A stretch of DNA of 64,000 bases from an uncultured Lachnospiraceae bacterium (GTDB lineage Bacteria > Bacillota > Clostridia > Lachnospirales > Lachnospiraceae): positions 1 through 64,000 of the forward strand of contig CAJUHJ010000015.1 in assembly GCA_910586355.1 (NCBI GenBank), read 5' to 3'. The number at the start of each line of letters is the position of its first letter. Positions within the stretch are counted from its first letter, which is position 1. The notes below the pieces were generated by a model. It did no database searches. It was not told the DNA's origin and saw only the letters and a program-made list of their open reading frames with translations. The position numbers and the translations under genes were made by a program. Shown piece by piece: positions 1-8,721 of the stretch.

Positions 1-37
1 TAAAACCTACGTTGTAAGAACTTTATTGTCACGAACA

Positions 38-75
38 GTAAAACCCCATGGAAGCACACACTCCCATGGGGTTAA
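38..75 (-). terminator. Terminator after rlmH
   Basis: Inverted repeat AACCCCATGG / CCATGGGGTT with a 12-nt loop, followed on the minus strand by a short T run. It lies just beyond the rlmH stop and closes the uppP-to-rlmH operon. Confidence 0.75.
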
Positions 76-102
76 AAATATAACTCTTATTCTCTTTCAC
101 CC

Positions 103-582
103 TTACTTATGATACGGCTCGTGATTTATAATTCTATAACTCCTGTAAATCTGTTCAAGCAGGATAATCCTCATAAGCTGATGTGGAAATGTCATGTTAG
201 AAAAACTAAGTCTCATATCTGCCTGTTTTAAAACCCTGCTTGACAATCCTAAAGAACCGCCAATTACAAATGCCACGCTGCTTTTCCCAGAAATACCAAG
301 CTCCTCTATTTTCTGAGACATCTGAAGAGAATCCAAACTTACGCCGTCAATTGCAAGCGCAATCACATACATATCATCTCTGACATACCGCAGCAAACGC
401 TCCCCTTCTTTTTCTTTTATTTGTTTTTCTAAGGCAAGGCTGGCAGAATCCGGCGTTTTTTCATCGGAAACTTCAATTATTTCTAATTTACAATACCTTC
501 CCAAACGTTTTACATACTCACAAACCGCCTTTTTATAAAAATCTTCTTTTATTTTTCCTACGCATAAAATTGTAATCTTCAT
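103..582 (-). CDS. rlmH: 23S rRNA (pseudouridine-1915-N3)-methyltransferase RlmH
   Basis: A 159-aa SPOUT-class methyltransferase that uses SAM to methylate pseudouridine 1915 in helix 69 of 23S rRNA on assembled ribosomes. The sequence begins MKITILCVGK, carries the SAM-binding glycine loop GGSLGLS (about residues 105-111) and ends in the family's Arg/Tyr-rich tail (EQIYRSYRIINHEPYHK), all typical of RlmH and at the usual length. I chose the ATG at 582; a longer open frame runs upstream but only overlaps the previous gene. It is the last gene of the operon, 8 bp after the zinc-ribbon/TPR gene. Identity is secure from these motifs. Confidence 0.96.
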   Translation of the reverse strand: MKITILCVGKIKEDFYKKAVCEYVKRLGRYCKLEIIEVSDEKTPDSASLALEKQIKEKEGERLLRYVRDDMYVIALAIDGVSLDSLQMSQKIEELGISGKSSVAFVIGGSLGLSSRVLKQADMRLSFSNMTFPHQLMRIILLEQIYRSYRIINHEPYHK

Positions 583-590
583 CGTTTCCC

Positions 591-1718
591 TTATGGCATG
601 TACACGTAATTCACCCGATATACACAGCTTTTTAACCCAACAGAATTTACTAAAATAACAGACAGCACTTGATTTCCCTGCGGCATTTCTAAAGGCGCTT
701 GATATTTTAAAGACGCCTCCGTAGGATCGCTTCCATCCCAGGTATAATAAGCTGCACAATCCATTGGAACCTGAATTGTAATCATCTGCGGTTCAGTATA
801 CGTTCCGCCGGCCGGCATAACGTCCGGCATTTCCGGTGGCTCATACTTTATTGTATACTCTGCCCGTGCGATTTCGCTGTAAATGCCTTTTTCATTACGG
901 GTCACTGCAGTAAGAATTGTCGTCCCTTCTTCTGTGAAAGAAATAGAACCCTCATAAAGCGTGCCCTTGGATACAGGATCGCTTCCATCTGTTGTATAAA
1001 ATATATCATAATCTTTTACAGAAGAAATCTCAATCTTTAATGGACGAAAGTAAGTGCCTGATATATTACTAAATGTTGGTCTTTCAACTAAATAATCTGC
1101 AAACAAATCTCTCCATTCGCTGCTGCCGATTTCTTCATACAGCGTCAGGATTTTATCGTATTCCTCTTCCTTTGCATATAATTCAATAATCGCCTCAAGC
1201 GACTCCTTCTCTACATTCCCATCTGAAATAAATTCCTCCAACAATGCAGTGGCTGCTTTGTAATTTTCTTCTTTCAGATACAAATCATAGAGCTGTTCTT
1301 TCACTGCCTTATCGTTTGGCTTTAATTTTAAAGCCTTATGAAAATATTCAATTGCTTCCTTAATATTTCCTTCTGCGGCAAACTCTTTGGCCTGCTGATA
1401 CTGATAAGTATAACTATTTTTATGCTTATATTGTATCGCCTCATACATCACAAACAATGTTAATACGGCAGCCAGAATCACTGTACAAATACCGCCCCAG
1501 ATATATATATTCTTTCTTTTTTCTGTTTTTGTACCAGATATTACAGTCTCTACTTCTTGTTTCGATTCTTCATCTTCTTTTAATTCCCCCTGCACAATGC
1601 TTCCTAAGAGATCCTCATCCAAAAAATTATAATCCGGAACAAGCTGTACTTCAGATCCGCAGACGCTGCAATATACATAACCCTGTGGGATATTGGCCCC
1701 GCATTTTTCACATTTCAT
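591..1718 (-). CDS. Zinc-ribbon, single-TM, TPR protein with two chitobiase-like C-terminal domains
   Basis: A 375-aa membrane protein of unknown role. In order: an N-terminal zinc ribbon with two CxxC pairs (CEKC, CSVC; residues 3-21), an acidic linker, one transmembrane segment (about 70-90), tetratricopeptide-like helices (about 95-205), then two Ig-like units with the YYTWDGSDPT / FYTTDGSDPV signature of CHB_HEX_C domains. The topology predicts a cytoplasmic zinc ribbon with TPR and beta domains outside. The ATG at 1718 is preferred because GGAG lies 9 nt upstream; the in-frame TTG at 1733 overlaps that site. It is embedded in a one-carbon/division operon (folD upstream, rlmH downstream), which does not explain its job. 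A scaffold or sensor is possible; I do not assign a function. Confidence 0.85.
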   Translation of the reverse strand: MKCEKCGANIPQGYVYCSVCGSEVQLVPDYNFLDEDLLGSIVQGELKEDEESKQEVETVISGTKTEKRKNIYIWGGICTVILAAVLTLFVMYEAIQYKHKNSYTYQYQQAKEFAAEGNIKEAIEYFHKALKLKPNDKAVKEQLYDLYLKEENYKAATALLEEFISDGNVEKESLEAIIELYAKEEEYDKILTLYEEIGSSEWRDLFADYLVERPTFSNISGTYFRPLKIEISSVKDYDIFYTTDGSDPVSKGTLYEGSISFTEEGTTILTAVTRNEKGIYSEIARAEYTIKYEPPEMPDVMPAGGTYTEPQMITIQVPMDCAAYYTWDGSDPTEASLKYQAPLEMPQGNQVLSVILVNSVGLKSCVYRVNYVYMP

Positions 1719-1736
1719 AAACAACTGCTCCAACTG

Positions 1737-2576
1737 TTATTTCATCATTGATTCTACGCAATTATGCATCAGCATAGCGATTGTCATTGGCCCGACGCCG
1801 CCTGGAACGGGCGTTATCAAAGACGCTTTTTGGCTTGCTTCTTCGTATTTAACATCTCCAAAAAGTTTATTATTTTCATCCCTGTGAATTCCAACATCAA
1901 TTACAACGGCGCCTTGTTTGATATAATCCCCCGTAATGAATTCTTTTTTTCCGACTGCAACAATTAAAATATCCGCATTCTGGCAGATTTCTTTTAGATT
2001 CTTCGTATGGGAATGTGTAATCGTCACCGTTGCATTTTCCCGCAGCATCAAAAGCGCCATTGGCTTTCCTACAATATTGCTTCTGCCTACAATCACACAG
2101 TTTTTACCATCTATTTCCACACCGGAACGTTTTAAAAGCTCAATAATCCCCGCCGGAGTACACGACACAAAACCCTGCTGTCCAATTGTCAGGGAACCGA
2201 CGCTTTCCGGATGAAACCCATCCACATCCTTCTGCGGGGAAATAGCATTGATAATTTTCTTTTCATCAATATGCGCCGGAACCGGAAGCTGTACCAAAAT
2301 ACCGTTCACTTCCTTATCCTGATTCAAATCAGCAATCAAATCGAGCAATTCCTCCTGCGTCGTCTCTTCCGGCAGCTCATACGACTGCGAGCCAATTCCA
2401 ATGTATTCACACGCCTTCTTCTTATTGCGCACATAGACGCTTGAAGCCGGGTCCTTACCGACCTGAATTACTGCAAGCGTTCCTTCTATTCCTTTTTGTT
2501 TTAACTCTGCCGTCTTTGCCTTCAATTCCTCTTTAATTTCTGCTGAAATCTTTTTTCCGTCTATAATCTGTGCCAT
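1737..2576 (-). CDS. folD: Methylenetetrahydrofolate dehydrogenase / methenyl-THF cyclohydrolase FolD
   Basis: A 279-aa bifunctional cytosolic enzyme that interconverts 5,10-methylene-THF, 5,10-methenyl-THF and 10-formyl-THF. Visible motifs: YVRNKKKACE with the catalytic Tyr/Lys pair (about residue 48-56), VQLPVPAHI, the Rossmann segment VIVGRSNIVGKPMA, and the C-terminal PGGVGPMTIAML signature. The length is normal. A ribosome site GGGAGG stands 5 nt before the ATG. It follows fhs by 20 bp, so formate activation and one-carbon reduction are co-transcribed. Confidence 0.97.
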   Translation of the reverse strand: MAQIIDGKKISAEIKEELKAKTAELKQKGIEGTLAVIQVGKDPASSVYVRNKKKACEYIGIGSQSYELPEETTQEELLDLIADLNQDKEVNGILVQLPVPAHIDEKKIINAISPQKDVDGFHPESVGSLTIGQQGFVSCTPAGIIELLKRSGVEIDGKNCVIVGRSNIVGKPMALLMLRENATVTITHSHTKNLKEICQNADILIVAVGKKEFITGDYIKQGAVVIDVGIHRDENNKLFGDVKYEEASQKASLITPVPGGVGPMTIAMLMHNCVESMMK

Positions 2577-2596
2577 AATATCCTCCCTATATTTTT

Positions 2597-4267
2597 CTAA
2601 AATAATCCTGTAATACAGCCGTCTTCCTTTACATCAATGCGGTTTGCCGCCGGAACTTTCGGAAGTCCCGGCATCGTCATAATATCACCCAAAACGGCAA
2701 CGATAAATCCTGCCCCGGCAGATACATAAAGCTCCCTGACATGAACGGTAAACCCTTTTGGCTTTCCAAGCCTGCCGGCGTCATCTGACAGAGAATACTG
2801 CGTCTTTGCAATGCAGACCGGAAATTCCTCTACGCCAAGCTCTGCTATCCGCTTTAACTCCCTTTGTGCCGCTGGACTGTAACTTACACCGTCAGCGCCG
2901 TAAATTTCTTTTGCAATCGTTTCTATTTTTTTTGTTACGCCTGCATGATCCGGATATAATACCTGAAAATGACTTTCCTTTTCTTCTAATGTTTCAAGCA
3001 CTTTTTTTGCAAGATCAATACCGCCTGCTCCTCCAAGCTCCCAGACATTGGATATGGCAAATGCACATCCATGCGCTTTACAGAATTCAGACACAAAATC
3101 GGTTTCTGCTTTTGTGTCCGTCACAAAGGAATTTAACGTTACTACTACCGGAACCTGATACTTCTTTAGATTTTCAATATGTTTTTCCAGATTGACAATT
3201 CCAGCCTTTAATGCCTGGATATTTTCGTTTGAAAGGTCTGCTTTTGCAGCGCCTCCGTTATATTTTAACGCGCGCACCGTAGCTACAAGCACTACGCAGT
3301 CCGGATGAAGCCCCGCTTTACGGCATTTAATGTCAAAAAACTTTTCTGCTCCTAAATCTGCCCCAAATCCTGCTTCTGTTACAACAATATCCGCCAGTTT
3401 TAATCCAGCTTTTGTCGCACGAATACTATTGCAGCCATGCGCAATATTGGCAAACGGCCCGCCATGGACAATTGCCGGCGTATGTTCTAATGTCTGAATC
3501 AAATTCGGTTTCATTGCGTCTTTTAAAAGCGCCGCCATCGCCCCGGCCGCCTCTAAATCTGCTGCTGTAACAGGTTTACCGTCAAACGTATAAGCGACAA
3601 TGATTTTTGAAAGACGTTCTTTCAAATCTTTCATATCCGAAGCCAAACAAAGAATCGCCATAATTTCAGAAGCTACTGTAATGATAAAATGATCCTCTCT
3701 TACCATTCCATCCATTTTATTTCCAAGCCCTATGACGATATTTCGAAGCGCCCGGTCGTTCATATCCATACAGCGTTTCCATACGACCTGCCTTGGGTCG
3801 ATATTTAACGCATTTCCCTGCTGAATGTGATTATCCAGTAATGCAGCTAAAAGATTGTTTGCCGCAGTAATTGCATGAAAATCCCCAGTAAAATGCAGAT
3901 TCAAATCTTCCATTGGAACCACCTGCGCATATCCGCCTCCGGCAGCCCCGCCTTTGATTCCAAAACATGGGCCAAGAGACGGTTCTCTGAGTGCAAGCAC
4001 TGCTTTTTTATTCAAACGTCCAAACGCCTGGCCTAATCCAATGCTTGTCGTCGTCTTTCCTTCCCCTGCCGGAGTCGGGTTAATCGCTGTCACCAACACT
4101 AATTTTCCATCCGGATTGTCTTTTGTTTTTTCTAACAGTTCATCCGAAAGTTTTGCTTTATATTTACCATAAAATTCTAAATCTTCAGCTGAAATGCCAA
4201 AACGTTCTGCTACCTCTTGAATAGGCATAAGTTTTGCTTCCTGTGCAATTTCAATATCCGTTTTCAT
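2597..4267 (-). CDS. fhs: Formate-tetrahydrofolate ligase
   Basis: A 556-aa cytosolic ATP-dependent synthetase making 10-formyl-THF from formate and THF. The P-loop-like NPTPAGEGKTTTSIGLG (about residues 64-80) and EPSLGPCFGIKGGAAGGGYAQ region are characteristic, and the length matches the family. The ATG at 4267 is chosen since AGGAGG lies 7 nt upstream; a TTG two codons earlier is inside that spacer. It starts 3 nt from the ftsK stop and feeds folD directly downstream. In acetogenic or purine-synthesising clostridia this is the entry of formate into the folate pool. Confidence 0.97.
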   Translation of the reverse strand: MKTDIEIAQEAKLMPIQEVAERFGISAEDLEFYGKYKAKLSDELLEKTKDNPDGKLVLVTAINPTPAGEGKTTTSIGLGQAFGRLNKKAVLALREPSLGPCFGIKGGAAGGGYAQVVPMEDLNLHFTGDFHAITAANNLLAALLDNHIQQGNALNIDPRQVVWKRCMDMNDRALRNIVIGLGNKMDGMVREDHFIITVASEIMAILCLASDMKDLKERLSKIIVAYTFDGKPVTAADLEAAGAMAALLKDAMKPNLIQTLEHTPAIVHGGPFANIAHGCNSIRATKAGLKLADIVVTEAGFGADLGAEKFFDIKCRKAGLHPDCVVLVATVRALKYNGGAAKADLSNENIQALKAGIVNLEKHIENLKKYQVPVVVTLNSFVTDTKAETDFVSEFCKAHGCAFAISNVWELGGAGGIDLAKKVLETLEEKESHFQVLYPDHAGVTKKIETIAKEIYGADGVSYSPAAQRELKRIAELGVEEFPVCIAKTQYSLSDDAGRLGKPKGFTVHVRELYVSAGAGFIVAVLGDIMTMPGLPKVPAANRIDVKEDGCITGLF

Positions 4268-4269
4268 GC

Positions 4270-6939
4270 TCAAACCTCCTGTAAATACGTTTCAAACTCT
4301 TCTTGTGACATCAGTATTTTTCTGGGCTTTGTCCCTTCTTCCGGCCCTACCAGCCCTGCCTCTGCCAACTGATCCATAATACGCGCCGCGCGGTTAAAAC
4401 CAACCTTAAATTTACGCTGGATAGATCCGATAGATGCTTTTTCGCTTTCTGCCAAAAATCTGCCCACTTCAGCAAATAAGACGTCTCTGTTATTTCCTGA
4501 ATCTGCTCCGTCTGAAATCGACATTGTCAGATTTTCCGACTGCTCCATTTTTTCCTGGACTTTTGGGTTGTATGTCACAACGCCGTTTTCATTTTTCAAA
4601 AAGTCCACGACGTCCGAAACTTCTTTATCGGATACAAAAGCGCCCTGCACGCGAAGCGGTTTTTGATAATTCTGTGGGAAAAACAGCATATCACCCTTTC
4701 CCAATAGTTTTTCCGCGCCGACCATATCTAAAATCGTCCTGGAATCTACGCCGGAAGTAACTGCAAACGCAATACGCGACGGCATATTTGCCTTAATCAA
4801 TCCGGTAATGACATTTACAGACGGCCGCTGTGTCGCAATAATCAAATGAAGTCCTGCCGCTCTTGCAAGCTGTGCCAGACGGCAGATAGAAGCTTCTACT
4901 TCATGGGAAGCAACCATCATCAAATCTGCGAGCTCGTCTACAATGATAACAATCTGCGGAAGGCGCTGCGGTTTTTCTTCTCCCTCAATATTTGATACAG
5001 TTTCAATTTTTGCATTATATCCTTTTAAATCCCGAACGCCGTATTCTGCAAACTTCCGGTAGCGTTCGTCCATCTCTGCAACCGCCCAATTTAAAGCGCC
5101 TGCCGCTTTCTTGGGATCTGTGACAACCGGAATCATCAAATGAGGAATCCCATTGTAAACACTAAGTTCTACTACTTTTGGATCTACCATAATTAGTTTG
5201 ACGTCATCCGGATGTGCTTTATACAAAATACTCATAATAATTGTGTTAATACAGACTGATTTACCGGAACCGGTGGCTCCGGCAATCAATAGATGCGGCA
5301 TTTTGGCAATATCTGTTACAATAACCTGCCCTCCAATATCTTTTCCTGCTGCAAAAGCAATTTTAGATGTATTTTCCTGAAATTCTTTCGATTCAATCAG
5401 CTCACGAAACATAACCGTTACATTTTCTTTATTCGGAATCTCAATACCAATCGCGGCTTTGCCTGGAATCGGCGCCTCCATACGAATATCCGCGGCCGCA
5501 AGATTTAGTTTGATATCGTCTGTTAAATTCACAATCTTGCTGACCTTTACTCCCATTTCCGGCTGAATTTCATACCGCGTTACAGAAGGCCCGCTGCTGA
5601 CATTCGTAATCGTTACGTTTACGCCAAAATTTTTTAACGTCTGCTGCAGTTTGTTTGCCGTCGCCATCAAATGTGCTTTTGAATCCCCAACAGCTTTTGA
5701 ATCTCCTTTTTTTAACAGGGAAACCGGAGGGAACTGGTATTGTTTCGGCTGTATGGCCGCCATCGCTTCGTCCATTTCTGACGCAATATCTGCCCGCTCT
5801 GCTTCATCCCCAGGCTCTTTTTTCTTTGGTTTTTTCGTATCCGTTAAATCTGCCGCTCTCCCATCCGAAGACGGATTCATTTCGGTCATTTCCTGATGAA
5901 ACGGCTGCGGTTGATACGATTCCGGTTCTAATAAATCCGATTCAAAAGACACCGGTTCAATCATACTGCTGACATCCCCTAAAAGCTGTTCCAACATTCC
6001 AGAATCTTCATAATCCTCTAACGGCTGTTTTTGCTCTTCTTCCACAGACTCAATAAAAATTTCCGGCAGCGGCGTTTCTTCCTGCGGCTCTTTTGAAACT
6101 GCAGCAACAGGAATATGTTCCGTTTTTTGTACTTTTGGAAGTTTCCCATCCAACTGTGCGTCCGGCTCAATCTTCATCTCGCTGATTTCATCACTTTTTG
6201 ATTTTCCGGCGCTCTTTAGGCTGGTATCCACTGCAACGCCCGCAACTTTCTTTTCTATACGGCGCAGTTTCCGTTCTTCTTCTCTGCGCTGTTGATTGTC
6301 ATGGTAACGTATCACATCTTCTCTTGCCGTTTCATATACTTTCCGGCCTCCATGTCTCATACCGCGTAATATAGAACGCTCTGTAATCAATACCATGGAT
6401 ATCATCATCACAATAATATCAATGACAAAAGAGCCAAATACGCCAAAATTTGGCACGCACAGCCATACAAAAAAACCACCAAAGCCGCCTCCGCCTGCTT
6501 TATAAAGAGATGAATACAGATACGCCTGTTTTATGGTTCCCGACGATACCATATCCCGATCCTGCACCAAAAGCTGTAAGAACATACAAAGCGCACAAAA
6601 CAATAAAATACTTGCAACAAATTTAAAAATTGCAAAATGATTTCTTTTATTGGAAATCAGAAAACAAGACCCAATAAATAAAAGAATTGGAAATACATAG
6701 GCCATTAAACCAAACAAGCCAAAAATAAAGGTGCTCGCAGCGTTCCCAACTTTACCGCCAATCCCAAAATTGCTGACAAAAAGTAAAATGGATACCGCAA
6801 GCAGAATCCAAAGCAGAATTTCACTTTCAAAAGCAATTCCCTGCGCCTTTTTACGTGTATTTTTTTTGCGTGCTCCCTTCTTAGATGCAGCTTTTTTTGT
6901 TCTGCCCTGTACCAAAGCAGTTCTTTTCTTTGTTGCCAT
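4270..6939 (-). CDS. ftsK: DNA translocase FtsK/SpoIIIE
   Basis: An 889-aa membrane-anchored DNA pump that moves chromosome DNA through the closing septum. A very basic N-terminus (KKGARKKNTRKKAQ) is followed by about four membrane segments (residues 38-185), a Glu/Pro-rich linker to about 400, then the motor with Walker A GATGSGKSV near residue 553, Walker B VIIVDELADLM, and a C-terminal winged-helix gamma domain (SIQRKFKVGFNRAARIMD) that reads KOPS/SRS sites. The gene order tepA, uppP, ftsK recalls Bacillus tepA-ylzJ-spoIIIE, which favours the SpoIIIE-type role, but vegetative FtsK function cannot be excluded. Confidence 0.95.
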   Translation of the reverse strand: MATKKRTALVQGRTKKAASKKGARKKNTRKKAQGIAFESEILLWILLAVSILLFVSNFGIGGKVGNAASTFIFGLFGLMAYVFPILLFIGSCFLISNKRNHFAIFKFVASILLFCALCMFLQLLVQDRDMVSSGTIKQAYLYSSLYKAGGGGFGGFFVWLCVPNFGVFGSFVIDIIVMMISMVLITERSILRGMRHGGRKVYETAREDVIRYHDNQQRREEERKLRRIEKKVAGVAVDTSLKSAGKSKSDEISEMKIEPDAQLDGKLPKVQKTEHIPVAAVSKEPQEETPLPEIFIESVEEEQKQPLEDYEDSGMLEQLLGDVSSMIEPVSFESDLLEPESYQPQPFHQEMTEMNPSSDGRAADLTDTKKPKKKEPGDEAERADIASEMDEAMAAIQPKQYQFPPVSLLKKGDSKAVGDSKAHLMATANKLQQTLKNFGVNVTITNVSSGPSVTRYEIQPEMGVKVSKIVNLTDDIKLNLAAADIRMEAPIPGKAAIGIEIPNKENVTVMFRELIESKEFQENTSKIAFAAGKDIGGQVIVTDIAKMPHLLIAGATGSGKSVCINTIIMSILYKAHPDDVKLIMVDPKVVELSVYNGIPHLMIPVVTDPKKAAGALNWAVAEMDERYRKFAEYGVRDLKGYNAKIETVSNIEGEEKPQRLPQIVIIVDELADLMMVASHEVEASICRLAQLARAAGLHLIIATQRPSVNVITGLIKANMPSRIAFAVTSGVDSRTILDMVGAEKLLGKGDMLFFPQNYQKPLRVQGAFVSDKEVSDVVDFLKNENGVVTYNPKVQEKMEQSENLTMSISDGADSGNNRDVLFAEVGRFLAESEKASIGSIQRKFKVGFNRAARIMDQLAEAGLVGPEEGTKPRKILMSQEEFETYLQEV

Positions 6940-6951
6940 AAGTCCTCCATA

Positions 6952-7830
6952 TTATGCTGCATAAAAATATCCGACAATGGAAACGATTCCCACAACCAGA
7001 CAATAAACTGCAAAAAATGTAAATTTCTTTTCCCTGACTGCGACAAGCATTGTTTTAATCGCAATATATCCGACAACTGCCGCACAAGCAACGCCTGCCA
7101 GATAATATCCAACCTCTGCCGTCGTCACTTTCACACCGGATAAATCCGTAAGTTCCAATACCAATGCTCCAAGTACTGCCGGAATGGACATAATAAAAGA
7201 ATATCTGACTGCAAAACTGCGCTTAAATTTACTGAACAAACATGCGGTAATTGTCGTACCAGAGCGGGATAAGCCCGGCAGTGTCGCAAATCCCTGACAG
7301 ATACCAATAAAAAACGCATTGGAATATGTAACATTTTTCGGCATCTTTTTCCCATCGGCAATACGGTCTGACACAAACAGCAAAACAGATGTAAGTATCA
7401 AACAGCACCCTGGAACAATTAAAATCTCTGAAGCCGCCTCTACAACATTCGCCGCTGCAAACCCAATAATCCCAGTCGGTATTGTAGAAACAATCACTAA
7501 CATGACAAATTTCCGGTAACTGTTCGAAATTAACATATGGTACGGTTCGTCCGCCCCCTGAAACACATTTCCCGCAAAAATTTTTACATTGCAAAAAAAG
7601 TCTCCAATAATTGCAAATCCCTCTCTTATCATACGAAAAATATCTTTATAAAATACTGCAAATATTGCAATCAGCGTGCCAACATGCAAAAGCACATCAA
7701 ATAACATTCCCGTTTCCGTATCCACATCAAACAATATTTTAAATAATGCCAAATGCCCAGAACTGCTGACTGGCAGGAATTCTGTTAATCCCTGTATCAC
7801 TCCCATGATGACTGCTTTTAATAACGACAT
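6952..7830 (-). CDS. uppP: Undecaprenyl-diphosphatase UppP (copy 1)
   Basis: A 292-aa polytopic membrane phosphatase that recycles undecaprenyl diphosphate for peptidoglycan and wall polymers; the family also gives bacitracin resistance. Signature segments GLTEFLPVSSSGHLAL near the N-terminus and LPGLSRSGTTI in the middle contain the family's conserved Glu, Ser, His and Arg. The start at 7830 follows GGGAGG by 6 nt; an in-frame ATG at 7848 lies upstream of that site. First gene of the operon that continues with ftsK 12 bp downstream. A second, diverged copy lies at 62011-62826. Confidence 0.95.
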   Translation of the reverse strand: MSLLKAVIMGVIQGLTEFLPVSSSGHLALFKILFDVDTETGMLFDVLLHVGTLIAIFAVFYKDIFRMIREGFAIIGDFFCNVKIFAGNVFQGADEPYHMLISNSYRKFVMLVIVSTIPTGIIGFAAANVVEAASEILIVPGCCLILTSVLLFVSDRIADGKKMPKNVTYSNAFFIGICQGFATLPGLSRSGTTITACLFSKFKRSFAVRYSFIMSIPAVLGALVLELTDLSGVKVTTAEVGYYLAGVACAAVVGYIAIKTMLVAVREKKFTFFAVYCLVVGIVSIVGYFYAA

Positions 7831-7868
7831 ATCTGCCTCCCATAACATATTTCAAATTGATTCTTTTT

Positions 7869-7897
7869 AGTCTAACATATTTTGGAAAGATTGTCAT
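7869..7897 (-). promoter_or_regulatory. Promoter of the uppP-ftsK-fhs-folD-rlmH operon
   Basis: On the minus strand ATGACA and TAGACT are separated by exactly 17 nt, about 40 nt before the uppP start and just after the tepA terminator. Close to the sigma-A consensus; read by eye only. Confidence 0.6.
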
Positions 7898-7901
7898 TAT
7901 T

Positions 7902-7957
7902 TTTAAAAAATAAGGACGCTAACTATCCCAAATGATAATTAATGTCCTTTATTTTTC
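7902..7957 (-). terminator. Terminator after the tepA-like gene
   Basis: Minus-strand stem AAAATAAAGGAC / GTCCTTATTTTT with a 26-nt loop, the right arm merging into the T run. It lies 8 nt beyond the stop of the ClpP-like gene and separates it from the uppP promoter. Confidence 0.65.
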
Positions 7958-7964
7958 GCATAGA

Positions 7965-8654
7965 TTATCTTTTTTTCTCTTCAATCAGTTTGTGCAGCTT
8001 ACTTACCGCATCATGGATTCCTCCCACCTCATTGATCAATCCTTCTTTGACCGCCTCTTCTCCTACAAGAATCGTCCCCAAATCTTTGGACATCATATCT
8101 GTATTCATCATCAATTCTTCTAAACGCTTCTGCTTCGCCCCGGAATGGCTTTCAATAAATCTTAAAATCCTGTTCTGCATCTGTTTAAAATAATCATACG
8201 TCTGCTTCGCGCCTATCACTGTGCCGCTCATGCGTACCGGATGGATTACCATTGTACCGCTTGGCACAATAAACGAATAATCTGTGGATACCGCAAGCGG
8301 GACTCCAATGGAATGGGAACCTCCAAGCACAAGTGAAACCGAAGGCTTATTGACAGACGCAACCATTTCTGCAATCGCAAGCCCACTCTCTACATCCCCG
8401 CCAACGGTATTTAACATCAATAAAATCCCATCAATTTTGTCACTGTCCTCAATGACTGCAAGCTGAGGCAGCACATGTTCATACTTTGTTGTCTTTGTCG
8501 TTGACGGCAGACATTCATGACCTTCAATCTCTCCAATAATATTCAAAAGATGAATCTGATGGTCTGTATCCTGATTCGATAAAACCGCCTGGCCATACTC
8601 TTTGATATTATCCATATCCATTTCCTGATTTTTTTCATTTTTTGTATCTTCCAT
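7965..8654 (-). CDS. tepA: ClpP-like serine protease, TepA family
   Basis: A 229-aa ClpP-fold protease. The fold is shown by LLMLNTVGGDVESGLAIAEM, the nucleophile region LGGSHSIGVPLA, and the His region GTMVIHPVRMSG; a late Asp (LGTILVGEEAV region preceded by DMMSKD) would complete the triad. The N-terminal ~30 residues are Asp/Asn/Glu-rich and not part of the fold. In Bacillus, TepA (YmfB) lies just upstream of spoIIIE, and the same relation holds here with uppP inserted, supporting the name. TepA has been linked to protein translocation and to degrading small acid-soluble spore proteins; which applies here is not known. Its own terminator makes it a separate unit. Confidence 0.85.
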   Translation of the reverse strand: MEDTKNEKNQEMDMDNIKEYGQAVLSNQDTDHQIHLLNIIGEIEGHECLPSTTKTTKYEHVLPQLAVIEDSDKIDGILLMLNTVGGDVESGLAIAEMVASVNKPSVSLVLGGSHSIGVPLAVSTDYSFIVPSGTMVIHPVRMSGTVIGAKQTYDYFKQMQNRILRFIESHSGAKQKRLEELMMNTDMMSKDLGTILVGEEAVKEGLINEVGGIHDAVSKLHKLIEEKKR

Positions 8655-8669
8655 ACATTTACCTCACAA

Positions 8670-8699
8670 AAACAGAGGGTCATATGACCCTCCTTTTTG
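8670..8699. terminator. Bidirectional terminator after glgA
   Basis: An 18-nt perfect palindrome GAGGGTCATATGACCCTC with a T run on both sides. It ends the yebC-metY-glgA unit; on the plus strand nothing obvious reads into it. Confidence 0.75.
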
Positions 8700-8721
8700 T
8701 TTAGTATGCGCAATATTTTCA